Origin: CAISIP01 sp031396205
Lineage (GTDB): Bacteria > Pseudomonadota > Gammaproteobacteria > Burkholderiales > Burkholderiaceae_C
Assembly (NCBI GenBank): GCA_031396205.1
Contig: JANNKH010000086.1
Location: forward strand, 113,359 to 177,358
Length of the DNA: 64,000 nucleotides
Direction of reading: 5' to 3'
Positions 8,385 through 18,100 of this stretch are shown one piece after another. Numbering within the stretch: the stretch's first letter is position 1; every line of letters starts with the position of its first letter. The translations under genes were made by a program, and so were the position numbers. The notes below the pieces were generated by a model. That model searched no databases and was not told the DNA's origin. It saw only the letters and a program-made list of their open reading frames with translations.

Positions 8385-9800
8385 ATGACACCCGTGTCTG
8401 CAATGGCGCCTGGCGTGCAAGCGGCTGACCACGCAGTGCAGGCACTGGGGCTGTACGCGGCTGTGTTGGCCGCATCGAACCTGGCTGCTGCGGCGCACAG
8501 CCTGGTCGACCGACTGGCCCGCGATGGCGGTTTCGACCGGGTCAGCTTCGCACTGCACCGGGACGGTCGCACCCGGCTGCTGGCCAGTTCGGCGCTGGAC
8601 CTGTCCAACCTCCAGGCCCCAATGCCGCAAAGCCTGCTCGGTGCCATGGACGAGGCGCTGGAACAAGCGGTGCCTCTGGGCTGGCCGCCCTCCCCGGACA
8701 CGACCGACGGCTCGGGCGACTACATCCGGCTGCAGCACCAGCAGTTGCAGCGCCAGGTCGGTGGCTCGGTGGCCACGGTACCGCTGGGCTTCGACGGCGC
8801 GGCCTTCGCAGCGGTATGTGTCGAGCGGCACCAGGGGCCGCCCATCGAGGCGGCCGATCTGCATCGGCTCGAACAATTGCTGGTATTGGCGGCACCTGCG
8901 TTGCGCTGGATGCAGCATGCCGAACAACCCTGGCACCAGCGGACCCGTCGCGCACTGGGGCAAGGCATCGCCGGGTTGCGCCAGCCGCAGCGGCGCACGA
9001 CCCGCATACTACTGAGCACCGCATTGGCCGCTTTGCTATTCATCGCCCTGGTACCTCTGGAGGTTTCGGTCAGCGGACGAGCCCGGGTCGAGGGTGCGCA
9101 ACAACGGGTGTTATCGGCGCCCAACGACGGATTCATCAAGACGGCGCATGTCCGGCCCGGCGACCGGGTGCTGGCGGGCGCACCGCTGGTGGACCTGATC
9201 GAAGAGGACCTGCAACTCGAGAGCGACCGCTGGCGCAGCCAACTGGCGCAATACGAAAACGCCTATGCGGCAGCCATGGCCAAGTCCGACCGGGTCGGCG
9301 CGTCGACCAGCTTTGCGCGCGTCAACGAGGCCCAGGCCCAGCTTGCGCTGATCGCGCAACAGCGCACGCGAGGTCGCATCGCCGCACCATTTGACGGTGT
9401 CGTGGTACAGGGTGATCTGAGCCAGGCCATCGGTGCGCCGGTGCGTCAGGGTGACGCACTGGTCACGCTGGCCAGCACCGATGGATACCGCGTGATTGTC
9501 GAGATCGACGAGACCGACATCGCGCGGGTACACGCCGGCCAGAGCGGGCAGCTGGTGGTGTCTTCACTGCCCTGGCAGCAGCAAAAACTGGTGGTCGAAC
9601 GCATCACGCCGCTGGCACGCGCGGTCGAAGGCCGCAACGTGTTCGACGTGCAGGCGCGACTGGCGGCTGCGCCCGATGCATTGCGTCCCGGGCTGCTTGG
9701 GCGCGCCGACCTGGCGGTCGGACGCATGCCGCCGCTGTGGGCCTGGAGCCGGCATGCCATCGAACGCATCCGCTTGGCCTGGTGGGCATGGCTGGGGTAA
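8385..9800 (+). CDS. GAF-domain HlyD-family periplasmic adaptor
   Basis: First gene of the export cluster. From ATG 8385 the 471-residue product has a GAF-like cytoplasmic region (about residues 15-170; LVDRLARDGGFDRVSFALHR), one membrane helix near residues 207-226 (LLSTALAALLFIALVPLEV), then a periplasmic HlyD/membrane-fusion part: lipoyl half-motifs (APNDGFIKTAHVRPGD, IAAPFDGVVVQGDLSQAIG), a short coiled-coil hairpin and a beta-barrel. HlyD proteins bridge inner-membrane exporters to the outer membrane; a GAF sensor in front is unusual. The start is uncertain (8235 is possible), but homology begins just after 8385. The 3' end overlaps the next gene by 13 bp, implying coupled translation. 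Confidence 0.85.
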   Translation: MTPVSAMAPGVQAADHAVQALGLYAAVLAASNLAAAAHSLVDRLARDGGFDRVSFALHRDGRTRLLASSALDLSNLQAPMPQSLLGAMDEALEQAVPLGWPPSPDTTDGSGDYIRLQHQQLQRQVGGSVATVPLGFDGAAFAAVCVERHQGPPIEAADLHRLEQLLVLAAPALRWMQHAEQPWHQRTRRALGQGIAGLRQPQRRTTRILLSTALAALLFIALVPLEVSVSGRARVEGAQQRVLSAPNDGFIKTAHVRPGDRVLAGAPLVDLIEEDLQLESDRWRSQLAQYENAYAAAMAKSDRVGASTSFARVNEAQAQLALIAQQRTRGRIAAPFDGVVVQGDLSQAIGAPVRQGDALVTLASTDGYRVIVEIDETDIARVHAGQSGQLVVSSLPWQQQKLVVERITPLARAVEGRNVFDVQARLAAAPDALRPGLLGRADLAVGRMPPLWAWSRHAIERIRLAWWAWLG

Positions 9801-11977
9801 CCATCCACAGCACCCGCTGGCACCGGGTGGCGGGCCTGCAACCCCGGCTATCTGGCCAGACGCAGTTGCGCCGCCAGCGGGTGCGTGGCGAAACCTGGTA
9901 CCTGCTGGCCAATCCGGTCAGTGGTCGCAGTGTGCGCCTCAACCGTGGCGCCTATGCAATAGCGGCACGGATGGACGGTCGAAGCCCGGTGCAGCAATTG
10001 TGGGACCGGTCGCTGCAGCATGAACCCGAGACCGCAACACAGGACGAAGTCATCGACCTGATGGCGCAACTGCGCGAGGCCGGTTTGCTGCAGGTCGACC
10101 GCGGCGCCAACTTCGATGCGCTGCTGCCCCATCTGGACAAGGTCGCACGTCCACGTGCGCGCGCCAGCCTGCTCGCATGGCGCTTGCCGCTGGGCAACCC
10201 GACCCGGCTGCTGAACCGGCTGGAGCCACTGCCGGCGCTGCTGTTTTCCCGCACTGCGCTGTGGCTGTGGCTGCTGGCGATGGCGACGCTGGTGGTACTG
10301 GCGCTGCAGCACGGCCCCAGCCTGTGGGCGCATGGACAGCGCTGGATGGCGACACCGCGTTTTGCAATGCTGGCGGCGTTGCTGTATGTGCCGATCAAGC
10401 TGGTGCACGAGCTGGCGCACGGCTTGGCGGTGCGTCGCTGGGGCGGGCAGGTGCGCGAGGCCGGCGTCACGCTGATGCTGCTGATGCCGGTTCCCTATGT
10501 CGATGCATCCGCCGCCACCGGATTTGCCCAGCGCCGCGCGCGCATGGCCGTCAGTGCCGCCGGCATCATGACCGAACTGGCCCTGGCCAGCGTTGCGCTG
10601 CCGCTGTGGTTATGGCTGGACGCCGGCCTGCTGCGCGATGCCGCGTTCGTGACCCTGGTCGTTGCGGGCGTGTCCACCGTGCTGTTCAACGGCAACCCGC
10701 TGCAGCGGCTGGACGGCTACTATATTTTTTGCGACGCACTGGACCTGCCCAATCTGGCGCCGCGCAGCCGCGCCTGGTGGCTGGGCTGCCTGCGCCGCTG
10801 GCTGCTGGGTGACACCGACACCGAGCCGATGGTGGTCGCGCAGGGTGAGACGCCATGGCTGGCGCTGTACGCGCCCTTGTCCTGGTTGATGATCCTGTTG
10901 ATCGCCGCCATCGCGGTGGCATGGATCGGCCAGCTATCGTTCACGTTGGGCTTGCTCTGCGCCGGCTTGCTGGCGTGGCAGGTGCTGCTGCAACCGGCGA
11001 TCCGGCTGCTGGGACAGCTCCGGCGTTCGGCGCTGGGCCGCGCTGGCCACAACCGGCGCGGGCGGATCTGGGCCATGGGCAGCGCTGTCGGCCTGCTGTT
11101 CGTGTTGCTGGCGCCGTGGCCGCGCTCGACCGTGGTGCAAGGTGTGGTGTGGCCATCGGAGCAGTCCCAGCTGCGGGTCGACGAAGCCGGATTTGTCGAC
11201 CGGATCATTGCCGCCGACGGTCAACGGGTGCAGGCCGGTGACGTGGTGCTGCAACTGGTCAGCCCGCAACTGCAGTCCGACCTGGCGCGCCAGGCTGCGC
11301 GCGTCGGTGCGCTCGAGGCCGAGCGGGTGGACGCCCTGCCCGGCAGCCGCGCCTTTGGACGTGATCGGGCCAGCGGCCGCGCTGCAGACGCGCAAGCGGA
11401 TCTGGCACGGGCCCAGGCGGAACTGGCCCAGTTGCAGACGCGGGCGCAATCGCTGCTGGTGCGCAGCCAGGTCGACGGGCAGCTGGTACTGCCGGGCGCC
11501 AGCGACCTGCGGGGGCAGTTTCTGCGCCGCGGTCACCTGCTGGGTCAGACGCTGGACGGCTCGGCACCGCTGGTGCGGGTTGCGCTGCCGGAAAACCAGG
11601 CGGGACAATTGGGCGATGCAACGGCGCAGATCTCGGTGCGCCTGCGCGGCTCGGCACTGCAACAGTACCCGGCGCGGCTGTTGCGCGAAAGCCCGGGCGG
11701 CGTCATGCAATTGCCCAGTGCGGCCCTGAGTACCCGCCATGGCGGCGACATCGTGACCGACCCCCTGGACACCGAGGCCCGCAAACCGATCGAACCGGTG
11801 CTGGTGTTCGATGTGCAACTGTCGGCCGCGTCTGCACAACAGCCCGGTGCAGCAACCGGTCACCGGATCGGCGAGCGGGCCTGGGTCCGATTCGACGCCG
11901 GCGCCAGTCCGGCGGTGCTGCAACTGGCGCAGGCGCTGCGCACGCAGATGTTGCGCCGCTTCAATCCGCAGCAATGA
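9788..11977 (+). CDS. PqqD-like / M50 site-2-protease / HlyD fusion membrane protein
   Basis: 729-residue three-part protein. Residues about 20-110 resemble a PqqD-type peptide-binding winged helix (VRLNRGAYAIAARMDG, DLMAQLREAGLLQVD). Residues about 155-440 form a polytopic M50 metallopeptidase with zinc motif H207-E208-L-A-H211 and the second motif NPLQRLDGYY with D309 as third ligand. From about 440, after a last helix, comes a HlyD-like periplasmic arm (DEAGFVDRIIAADGQRVQAGD, coiled coil, beta-barrel). Both active-site motifs are intact, so proteolysis is plausible. It overlaps the GAF-HlyD gene and ends one base before the SecA-like gene. The likely job is recognition, cleavage or guiding of the giant substrate through the inner membrane; this is inference. 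Confidence 0.87.
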   Translation: MAGVTIHSTRWHRVAGLQPRLSGQTQLRRQRVRGETWYLLANPVSGRSVRLNRGAYAIAARMDGRSPVQQLWDRSLQHEPETATQDEVIDLMAQLREAGLLQVDRGANFDALLPHLDKVARPRARASLLAWRLPLGNPTRLLNRLEPLPALLFSRTALWLWLLAMATLVVLALQHGPSLWAHGQRWMATPRFAMLAALLYVPIKLVHELAHGLAVRRWGGQVREAGVTLMLLMPVPYVDASAATGFAQRRARMAVSAAGIMTELALASVALPLWLWLDAGLLRDAAFVTLVVAGVSTVLFNGNPLQRLDGYYIFCDALDLPNLAPRSRAWWLGCLRRWLLGDTDTEPMVVAQGETPWLALYAPLSWLMILLIAAIAVAWIGQLSFTLGLLCAGLLAWQVLLQPAIRLLGQLRRSALGRAGHNRRGRIWAMGSAVGLLFVLLAPWPRSTVVQGVVWPSEQSQLRVDEAGFVDRIIAADGQRVQAGDVVLQLVSPQLQSDLARQAARVGALEAERVDALPGSRAFGRDRASGRAADAQADLARAQAELAQLQTRAQSLLVRSQVDGQLVLPGASDLRGQFLRRGHLLGQTLDGSAPLVRVALPENQAGQLGDATAQISVRLRGSALQQYPARLLRESPGGVMQLPSAALSTRHGGDIVTDPLDTEARKPIEPVLVFDVQLSAASAQQPGAATGHRIGERAWVRFDAGASPAVLQLAQALRTQMLRRFNPQQ

Positions 11978-11978
11978 G

Positions 11979-13949
11979 ATGACCCAGGTAGTTCCGCCGT
12001 TGGTCTGGCTGCTGCCCAAGCCGGGACCGGTCTGGGGTCGTTACCCGATGCGCGACGGTGACGACACGGTACCGGCGCAGCGCGGATGGCGCTGGTTGCC
12101 ACCGCTGGCCTGGTGCCGGCAAGTCGCGCGCAACAGCGCCGCGCATGCGCGCCATTGGCAGACGCTGGACCCGCAGGCCCGGGCGGCGGCATTGGGCCGC
12201 TTGCGCGCCGAGCTGCGCCGCGACGGCCTGCGCGGCGTGGCACTGGCGCGGGCGCTCGGCATCGTGGCGGCCAGTGCTACGGAATCGCTGGGCATGACGC
12301 CGCGTGCGACCCAGTTGCTGGCCGCCTGCGCGCTGCTGGACAACCGGATGGCGGAAATGGCCACCGGCGAGGGCAAGACACTGGCGATTGGCATCGCTGC
12401 CGCGGTGGCGGCGCTGGCGGGTATCCCGGTGCATGTGGTCACCGCCAACGACTACCTGGCCCGGCGCGACGCGCACACCATGGCGCCGCTGCTGGCCGCA
12501 CTCGGTTTGCGCGCCGCCACCGTGTCGCCCGGGCAAAGCCCCGCCGAACGTCGCGCGGCCTATGCCGATCCCATCGTGTACTGCACCGCCAAGGAACTGG
12601 CCTTCGATTTCCTGCGCGACCACCAGGTGCAGGAACACCGGCATGCACTGGAGCGCGTGGCCGCCGACCTGGGGCCACAGCAACAGCCAGAACCGCTGCT
12701 GCGCGGGCTCTGCATGGCCTTGCTGGACGAGGCCGACAGCATCCTGCTGGACGAGGCCGAGGTACCGCTGATCCTGTCGCAGGCGGCGCCCCACGCCGCG
12801 CGGCGTGCGTTCCTGTGGCAGGCGTTGGCGTTGGCGCGCCAGTTGGCCATCGGGCGGGACTTCACGGTGTCCGAGCCCGATCGCGCCGCCGTCCTCTCGG
12901 CCGCCGGCGAGCAGCAATTGCAAAGCCTGGCGGACGGCCTCGGCGGACCCTGGCGCAGGCCACGCTATCGACGCGATGCGGTCCAGATGGCCCTGGCCGC
13001 CCTGCATGTCTACCGCCGCGACACCCACTACCTGGTGCGCGACGGCCTGGTCGAACTGCTCGACGAGGTGACGGGCCGGGTCGCGCCGGGACGGGTCTGG
13101 TCGCGCGGCCTGCACACCGTGGTCGCGCTCAAGGAAGGAGTGAGTCCGCCACCGGAAACCGAGACCGTGGCCCAGACCACGTTTCAGCGTTTCTTCCAGC
13201 GCTACTGGCGCCTGTGTGGTATCAGTGGAACCCTGCTGGAAGCCGGTGCCGAACTCCGATCGGTCTACGGGGCGCGCGTGCTGCGCATACCCCTGCATCG
13301 GCCCGATCGGCGCAAGACCCTGGCGCAGCGCCGATTCGACCATGCCGAGGCCTGGCTCGATGCAGTGGCAGAGCGGGTCGCATGCCTGCGCCAGGACGGC
13401 CGCCCGGTACTGGTCGGCACCGACGATGTCGCAGATTCGCAGCGCCTGTCCGAGCGTCTGCAATCGCGCGGCATTGCGCATCAGCTGCTCAACGCGCTGC
13501 ACGATGCGCAGGAAGCCGCCATCATCGCCCGCGCCGGCCTTGCTGGCACCGTCACCGTCGCCACCCGCATGGCGGGCCGCGGGACCGACATCGAACCCGA
13601 TGCACAGGCGCTGGCCGCGGGCGGCCTGCATGTGCTGTCGTGCCAGCACAACCCGTCGCGCCGGCTCGATCGGCAGCTGGCGGGGCGCGCGGCGCGCCAC
13701 GGCAACCCGGGCAGCGTCGAACACTGGCTGCTGGACGAGCGCGCCGGGGGTCGATGGGCAAGCAGCAGCTTCGGCCTGGCAGCGTGGAACCAGCTGTCCA
13801 GCCTACCCGGCGGCCGCTGGCTCACGCGCCTGCCACATCGGTGGTTTCAGCGCCAGCAGGAAGGCCGGCGTACGCTGCAAAGGCGCCTGTTGTTGGAGCA
13901 GGATCTGCAATGGGAACGCCGGCTGGCGTTTGCAGGCCGATCCGTGTGA
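11979..13949 (+). CDS. SecA-like translocation ATPase, shortened
   Basis: 656-residue SecA homologue. SecA signatures are retained: Walker A around K133 (ATGEGKTL), Walker B D250-E251 in LLDEADSILLDEAE, the linker DYLARRDA, FDFLRD, a reduced preprotein-crosslinking domain ending in DEVTGRVAPGRVWSRGLH, motif VI M531-AGRGTD, and RRLDRQLAGRAARHGNPGS. The chain stops about 65 residues after the second motor domain, so the helical scaffold/wing and C-terminal zinc tail of housekeeping SecA (about 900 residues) are mostly missing. It starts one base after the M50 gene stop (TGAGATG). This is not the housekeeping SecA; the setting suggests a dedicated motor for the giant protein. Confidence 0.92.
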   Translation: MTQVVPPLVWLLPKPGPVWGRYPMRDGDDTVPAQRGWRWLPPLAWCRQVARNSAAHARHWQTLDPQARAAALGRLRAELRRDGLRGVALARALGIVAASATESLGMTPRATQLLAACALLDNRMAEMATGEGKTLAIGIAAAVAALAGIPVHVVTANDYLARRDAHTMAPLLAALGLRAATVSPGQSPAERRAAYADPIVYCTAKELAFDFLRDHQVQEHRHALERVAADLGPQQQPEPLLRGLCMALLDEADSILLDEAEVPLILSQAAPHAARRAFLWQALALARQLAIGRDFTVSEPDRAAVLSAAGEQQLQSLADGLGGPWRRPRYRRDAVQMALAALHVYRRDTHYLVRDGLVELLDEVTGRVAPGRVWSRGLHTVVALKEGVSPPPETETVAQTTFQRFFQRYWRLCGISGTLLEAGAELRSVYGARVLRIPLHRPDRRKTLAQRRFDHAEAWLDAVAERVACLRQDGRPVLVGTDDVADSQRLSERLQSRGIAHQLLNALHDAQEAAIIARAGLAGTVTVATRMAGRGTDIEPDAQALAAGGLHVLSCQHNPSRRLDRQLAGRAARHGNPGSVEHWLLDERAGGRWASSSFGLAAWNQLSSLPGGRWLTRLPHRWFQRQQEGRRTLQRRLLLEQDLQWERRLAFAGRSV

Positions 13950-14109
13950 CAAAAGCACGCTCGGGCGGTAGTCGCCCGCTGCGATCATTGCCGTCAACTG
14001 GAGCCTTGGACGCATGCAGGTGTTTCATTCGCGCGACACGACCCGCCAAGCGGGTGAAATGGCCTCTTATCTGGCGATTGACCGGTGTATTGCACAGTAC
14101 CCTAGCCGG

Positions 14110-15129
14110 ATGACACTATTTTGCAGGGCCGCAACCAGCGTTACGACGATGACTGGTCTGGCGGTTCCGTCCAGCCATCGGCTGGCAACCTTCATCGCTT
14201 CGTCGTTGCTGGGCCTGATGCCGCTTGTGGCAGATGCCGCGCAGCCACTGCCGCAACGACCACCAGCGCCAATGGCCAGGACGGTCGGTTGCCTGATCGA
14301 GCCCGACCGGATCGCCGATATCGGCACCCAGGTGGTCGGCGTTGTCGAACGCATCCATGTCGAGCGCGGCGACAGCATCCGGGCCGGACAGGACCTGATC
14401 ACCTTGCGCTCGGACGTCGAGCGCGCCAATGTCGCGGTGGCCAGTACCCGCGCGCTGGTGGATGCCGACATACTCGCGGCCAAGGCCAGTCTGGACCTGG
14501 CGCAACAAAAGGTGCGCCGCGCCGAGGCCCTGGTGGCGCAGGATTTCATATCCAGCCAGTCGCTGGAGCAGTCACGCGGCGAGGCCGAGGTGGCACGGCA
14601 AAAACTCAAGCAGGTCAGCAGCCAGCAGCAGATCTGGGTGCAGGAGCGCGCGCTGGCCCATGCCCAACTGGGCCTGCGTCGCGTGCGCAGCCCGTTCAGT
14701 GGCGTGGTGGTCGAGCGATTTGTCCATCCCGGCGAGCGGGTCGAGGATCGCCCGATGCTGCGCATCGCCGTCGTCAATCCGCTGCGGGTCGAATTGCTGG
14801 TGCCCACCGCACTGTACGGCCGCCTGGCCAAAGGTGACCAGATCGCAGTGGCGCCCGAGCTGCCCGGTGCCGAGCCGGTCATGGCCACGGTACGCCAGGT
14901 CGACCGGGTTCTGGACGCGGCCAGCAACAGCTTTCGCGTGCGCCTGAGCCTGCCCAATCCCGACAACAAGCTGCCCGCCGGCCTGCGCTGCAAGGCCGAT
15001 GTTCCCGGCGCCGATGCCGCGCTGGCGCCCGAGCCGGCGCCAGCGGCGCCTGCCACCGTGACCCGGCCCAAGCTGGCGCCGGCACGTTACCAGCCTGGCC
15101 ACGCACAGGAGCCAGGGCAATCGCTCTGA
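14110..15129 (+). CDS. HlyD/RND-type periplasmic adaptor
   Basis: Secreted membrane-fusion protein of 339 residues. A signal peptide (ATFIASSLLGLMPLVADAAQ) should be cut after ADA. It then shows split lipoyl motifs (IGTQVVGVVERIHVERGDSI and VRSPFSGVVVERFVHPGERV), an alpha-helical hairpin between them, a beta-barrel and a Pro/Ala-rich tail. It is the second stand-alone adaptor of the cluster and ends 29 bp before the giant gene. ATG 14110 is chosen because the frame upstream reads as non-coding; 14149 would also leave a signal peptide. A 160-bp gap separates it from the SecA-like gene. No inner-membrane RND pump or TolC gene lies nearby. Confidence 0.88.
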   Translation: MTLFCRAATSVTTMTGLAVPSSHRLATFIASSLLGLMPLVADAAQPLPQRPPAPMARTVGCLIEPDRIADIGTQVVGVVERIHVERGDSIRAGQDLITLRSDVERANVAVASTRALVDADILAAKASLDLAQQKVRRAEALVAQDFISSQSLEQSRGEAEVARQKLKQVSSQQQIWVQERALAHAQLGLRRVRSPFSGVVVERFVHPGERVEDRPMLRIAVVNPLRVELLVPTALYGRLAKGDQIAVAPELPGAEPVMATVRQVDRVLDAASNSFRVRLSLPNPDNKLPAGLRCKADVPGADAALAPEPAPAAPATVTRPKLAPARYQPGHAQEPGQSL

Positions 15130-15158
15130 CCGGTCGCTGGCAAGCCCCACCGGCAACA

Positions 15159-18100
15159 ATGCAGCATTTCCACTCCTGCCAGCGTCCGGTCGTCGAGACG
15201 ATGGAGGACCGCATCCTGCATTCGGCCGACCTGGCCCCGCTGCTGGTCGGCGACACCGGCACCGGCTTCGCATTGCAGCAGTCGCTGCAGCAGTCTGCCA
15301 ACGAAACCGTCCAGCGCAGCAACGAGATCGCCTTCGTCGACCGGTCGGTGCCCGATGCCGACCGGCTGCTGCAGGACCTGCGGTCGCAACGGGCCGGCGG
15401 CCGGGCGATCGAGATCATCACCATCGCACAGGACCAGGATGGCCTGGCGCTGATCACCGACACGCTGGCGGCGCGCCAGGACATCACCGCCGTCCATGTG
15501 CTGGCCCACGGCAGCGATGGTCGCATGCAACTGGGCCATGTCCCGCTCGATGGCCTGGCACTGATGGCCCGGGCCGACAGCGTGGCCTCCTGGGCCAGCG
15601 CGTTGACAAGCGATGCCGACCTGCTGCTGTACGGCTGCGACTTCGCGCAGACCGGCGTCGGTCAGCAGCTGGTGCGCGATCTGGCCCTGCTAACCGGCGC
15701 CGATGTGGCCGCATCCATCGACACCACCGGCGCCACTGCGCTGGGGGGCAACTGGAGGCTGGAGCACCGCGCCGGGTCCATCGAGGCAGCTTCCCTGTTC
15801 GGCGTTGCGACGCAGCAGGACTGGCAGGCTACGCTGTCGTTGCTGGCCAGCGACGCCTTTGCAAGCACTGGCATACTGAACGGCATGGGCGGCGGCGCAG
15901 GTTGGTCCAACACCTGGAACGGCAGCCCGGGCCCACTCGTGATTGGGGCCGGACTGGTCGACCCTGGCGCAGTCATGCCCGTGACCGGAGGTTCTGTCCG
16001 AGTACAGGCCAGCGGGGTTATCACGTCGGTAGTCGTGTCGCGCGACATGGCTGCAAGCGTCGGGGCCAATGGAACGACAACCTGGATCAGTTTTCTGCTC
16101 CAGCCCAATGGCTCGGGTCTGCAGCATTACGGCGGCATCGAGTTTGGCAGCGGTTCCGGAGCCACTGGTTTTGCCGGTTATGTCGGCAACAACTTCGAAG
16201 TCGGCCCTGCCGGCCCGGGGAGCAACTCAGCGGTCAGCGGCATCTCGGCAACCAGCCTGCAGACCGCGCTGTTGGTCCTGAGGATCGACCATGCGGTGGG
16301 GAACGATGCGGTCACGCTCTACGTCAATCCCACGCCGGGCGAGACATCCCCGGCTGCCACATTCAGCGCCAGCGCCAGTTTCGATCTCGGCAGCTTCACC
16401 CGGATCGCGGTGGTCGGCGGCCAGGCATTCGGCAACGCCAACACGCTGTTGGACGAGATACGCGTCGGCCAAAGTTATGCCGATGTCGCACCATCGGGCG
16501 CTCCGATCATCACCAGCAATGGCGGCGGCACGAGCGCGGGGGTATCGATCCCGGAAAACACCACGGCGGTGACCACCGTCACCGCGACCGACTTCGACGG
16601 CCCGGCCACCACGTATGCGCTTGCCGGCGGCGCGGACGCATCCCGGTTCAGCATCGGCGCGAGCACCGGCATCCTGCGGTTCGGCACGGCGCCGGATTTC
16701 GAGACACCGCTGGATGTGGGCGCCAACAATGTCTACGACGTGATCGTGCGCGCCAGCGACGGCACATTCAGCGACACGCAGGCCATTGCGGTCACGGTGA
16801 CGGACGTCGGCGGGCCGATCACGGTCACGACGACCGCCGATGTCTACGATGGCGACGTGAATTCGGTCGAGGCCCTGCTGGCCAACAAGGGAGCCGACGG
16901 CCTGATTTCACTGCGCGAAGCGATCACCGCCAGCAACAACTCGCCGGGAACCGACCTGATCATTCTTCCTGCCGGTAATTTCACGCTGACGCGCACCGGC
17001 GGCAGCGAGAACTCCAACGTTAGTGGCGATCTGGATGTGCGCGATAACCTGACCATCCTTGGCGCGGGTGCCGCCAGTACGTCGGTCAGCGCCGGTGGCC
17101 TGAGCGAAGTCTTCAATGTCATCAGCGGCAGCCTGACCATGTCCGGCCTGACGGTGCGCGATGGAGTCGGATCGGGTACTGGCGGCGGTATCGTCGTTGA
17201 AGGTGGTGCGACGCTGAACCTGAGCCAGGCGGTGGTCAGGAACAATACTGCGAGCAGCGCCGGCGGCCTGTCTGGCGCCACGGGTTCCACCATTGTGCTG
17301 GACCGGGTCGAGGTACTGGAAAATACCGGTCCCGGCTATGCCGGCGGCATCTACATGTACCGCGCAAGCTTGACCATCACCGACTCGATGATCGATGGCA
17401 ACAGCAGCAACAACTGGGGTGGTGGTATCTACAACGACCGTGGCACGACCACGCTGACGCGGGTCACCGTGAGCAACAATACGGCCGGCAAGGACGGCGC
17501 CGGCATCTACAGCGCCGGCGCTGGCGCAGTATTGACGCTGTCCAACACCACCGTCAGCGGCAACACCGCCACTGACCAGGGCGGCGGCGTGTATACCGAT
17601 CGCTCGGCAACCATCGTCTCGTCGACGATCGCCAACAACAGCGCATCCAGTGGGGGTGGTCTGTATGTAAGTAACTCGACACCACTGTCCCTGCGCAACA
17701 GCATCCTGGCGTCCAATGCCGGTGGCAACAGCAATAGAGCCATTGCCAGCCTGGGCAACAATCTGGACAGTGGCACGACTCTGGGGCTGAGCCAGATTGG
17801 CGACCTGAGCAACACCGACCCCTTGCTGGTCGCGCTGGCTTTCAATGGTGGCTTCACCAAAACCCATGCGTTGCAGCCAGCCAGCGCAGCAATCAATGCA
17901 GCGGATGCAGGCTCCGCGCCCATCACGGACCAACGCGGGCTGAGCCGATACGGTGGCGCCGACATGGGTGCGTACGAATACAACGGCGGCGTCAAGGCGC
18001 CATTGGAGTCGACGATTGAAAGCCGGGTCAATACAACCACCGGCAGCACACAGGAAACCGCGGCCGAAGACCGGGGCAGCCACCGCGCCGTGGCCATCGC

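Noticed and set aside
14041..14100. ACCCGC-CAA-GCGGGT hairpin and a nearby TTGACC as terminator plus promoter before the second adaptor gene
   Set aside because: The hairpin has no T-run, and no -10 hexamer occurs at 16-18 bp from TTGACC, so neither is supported.
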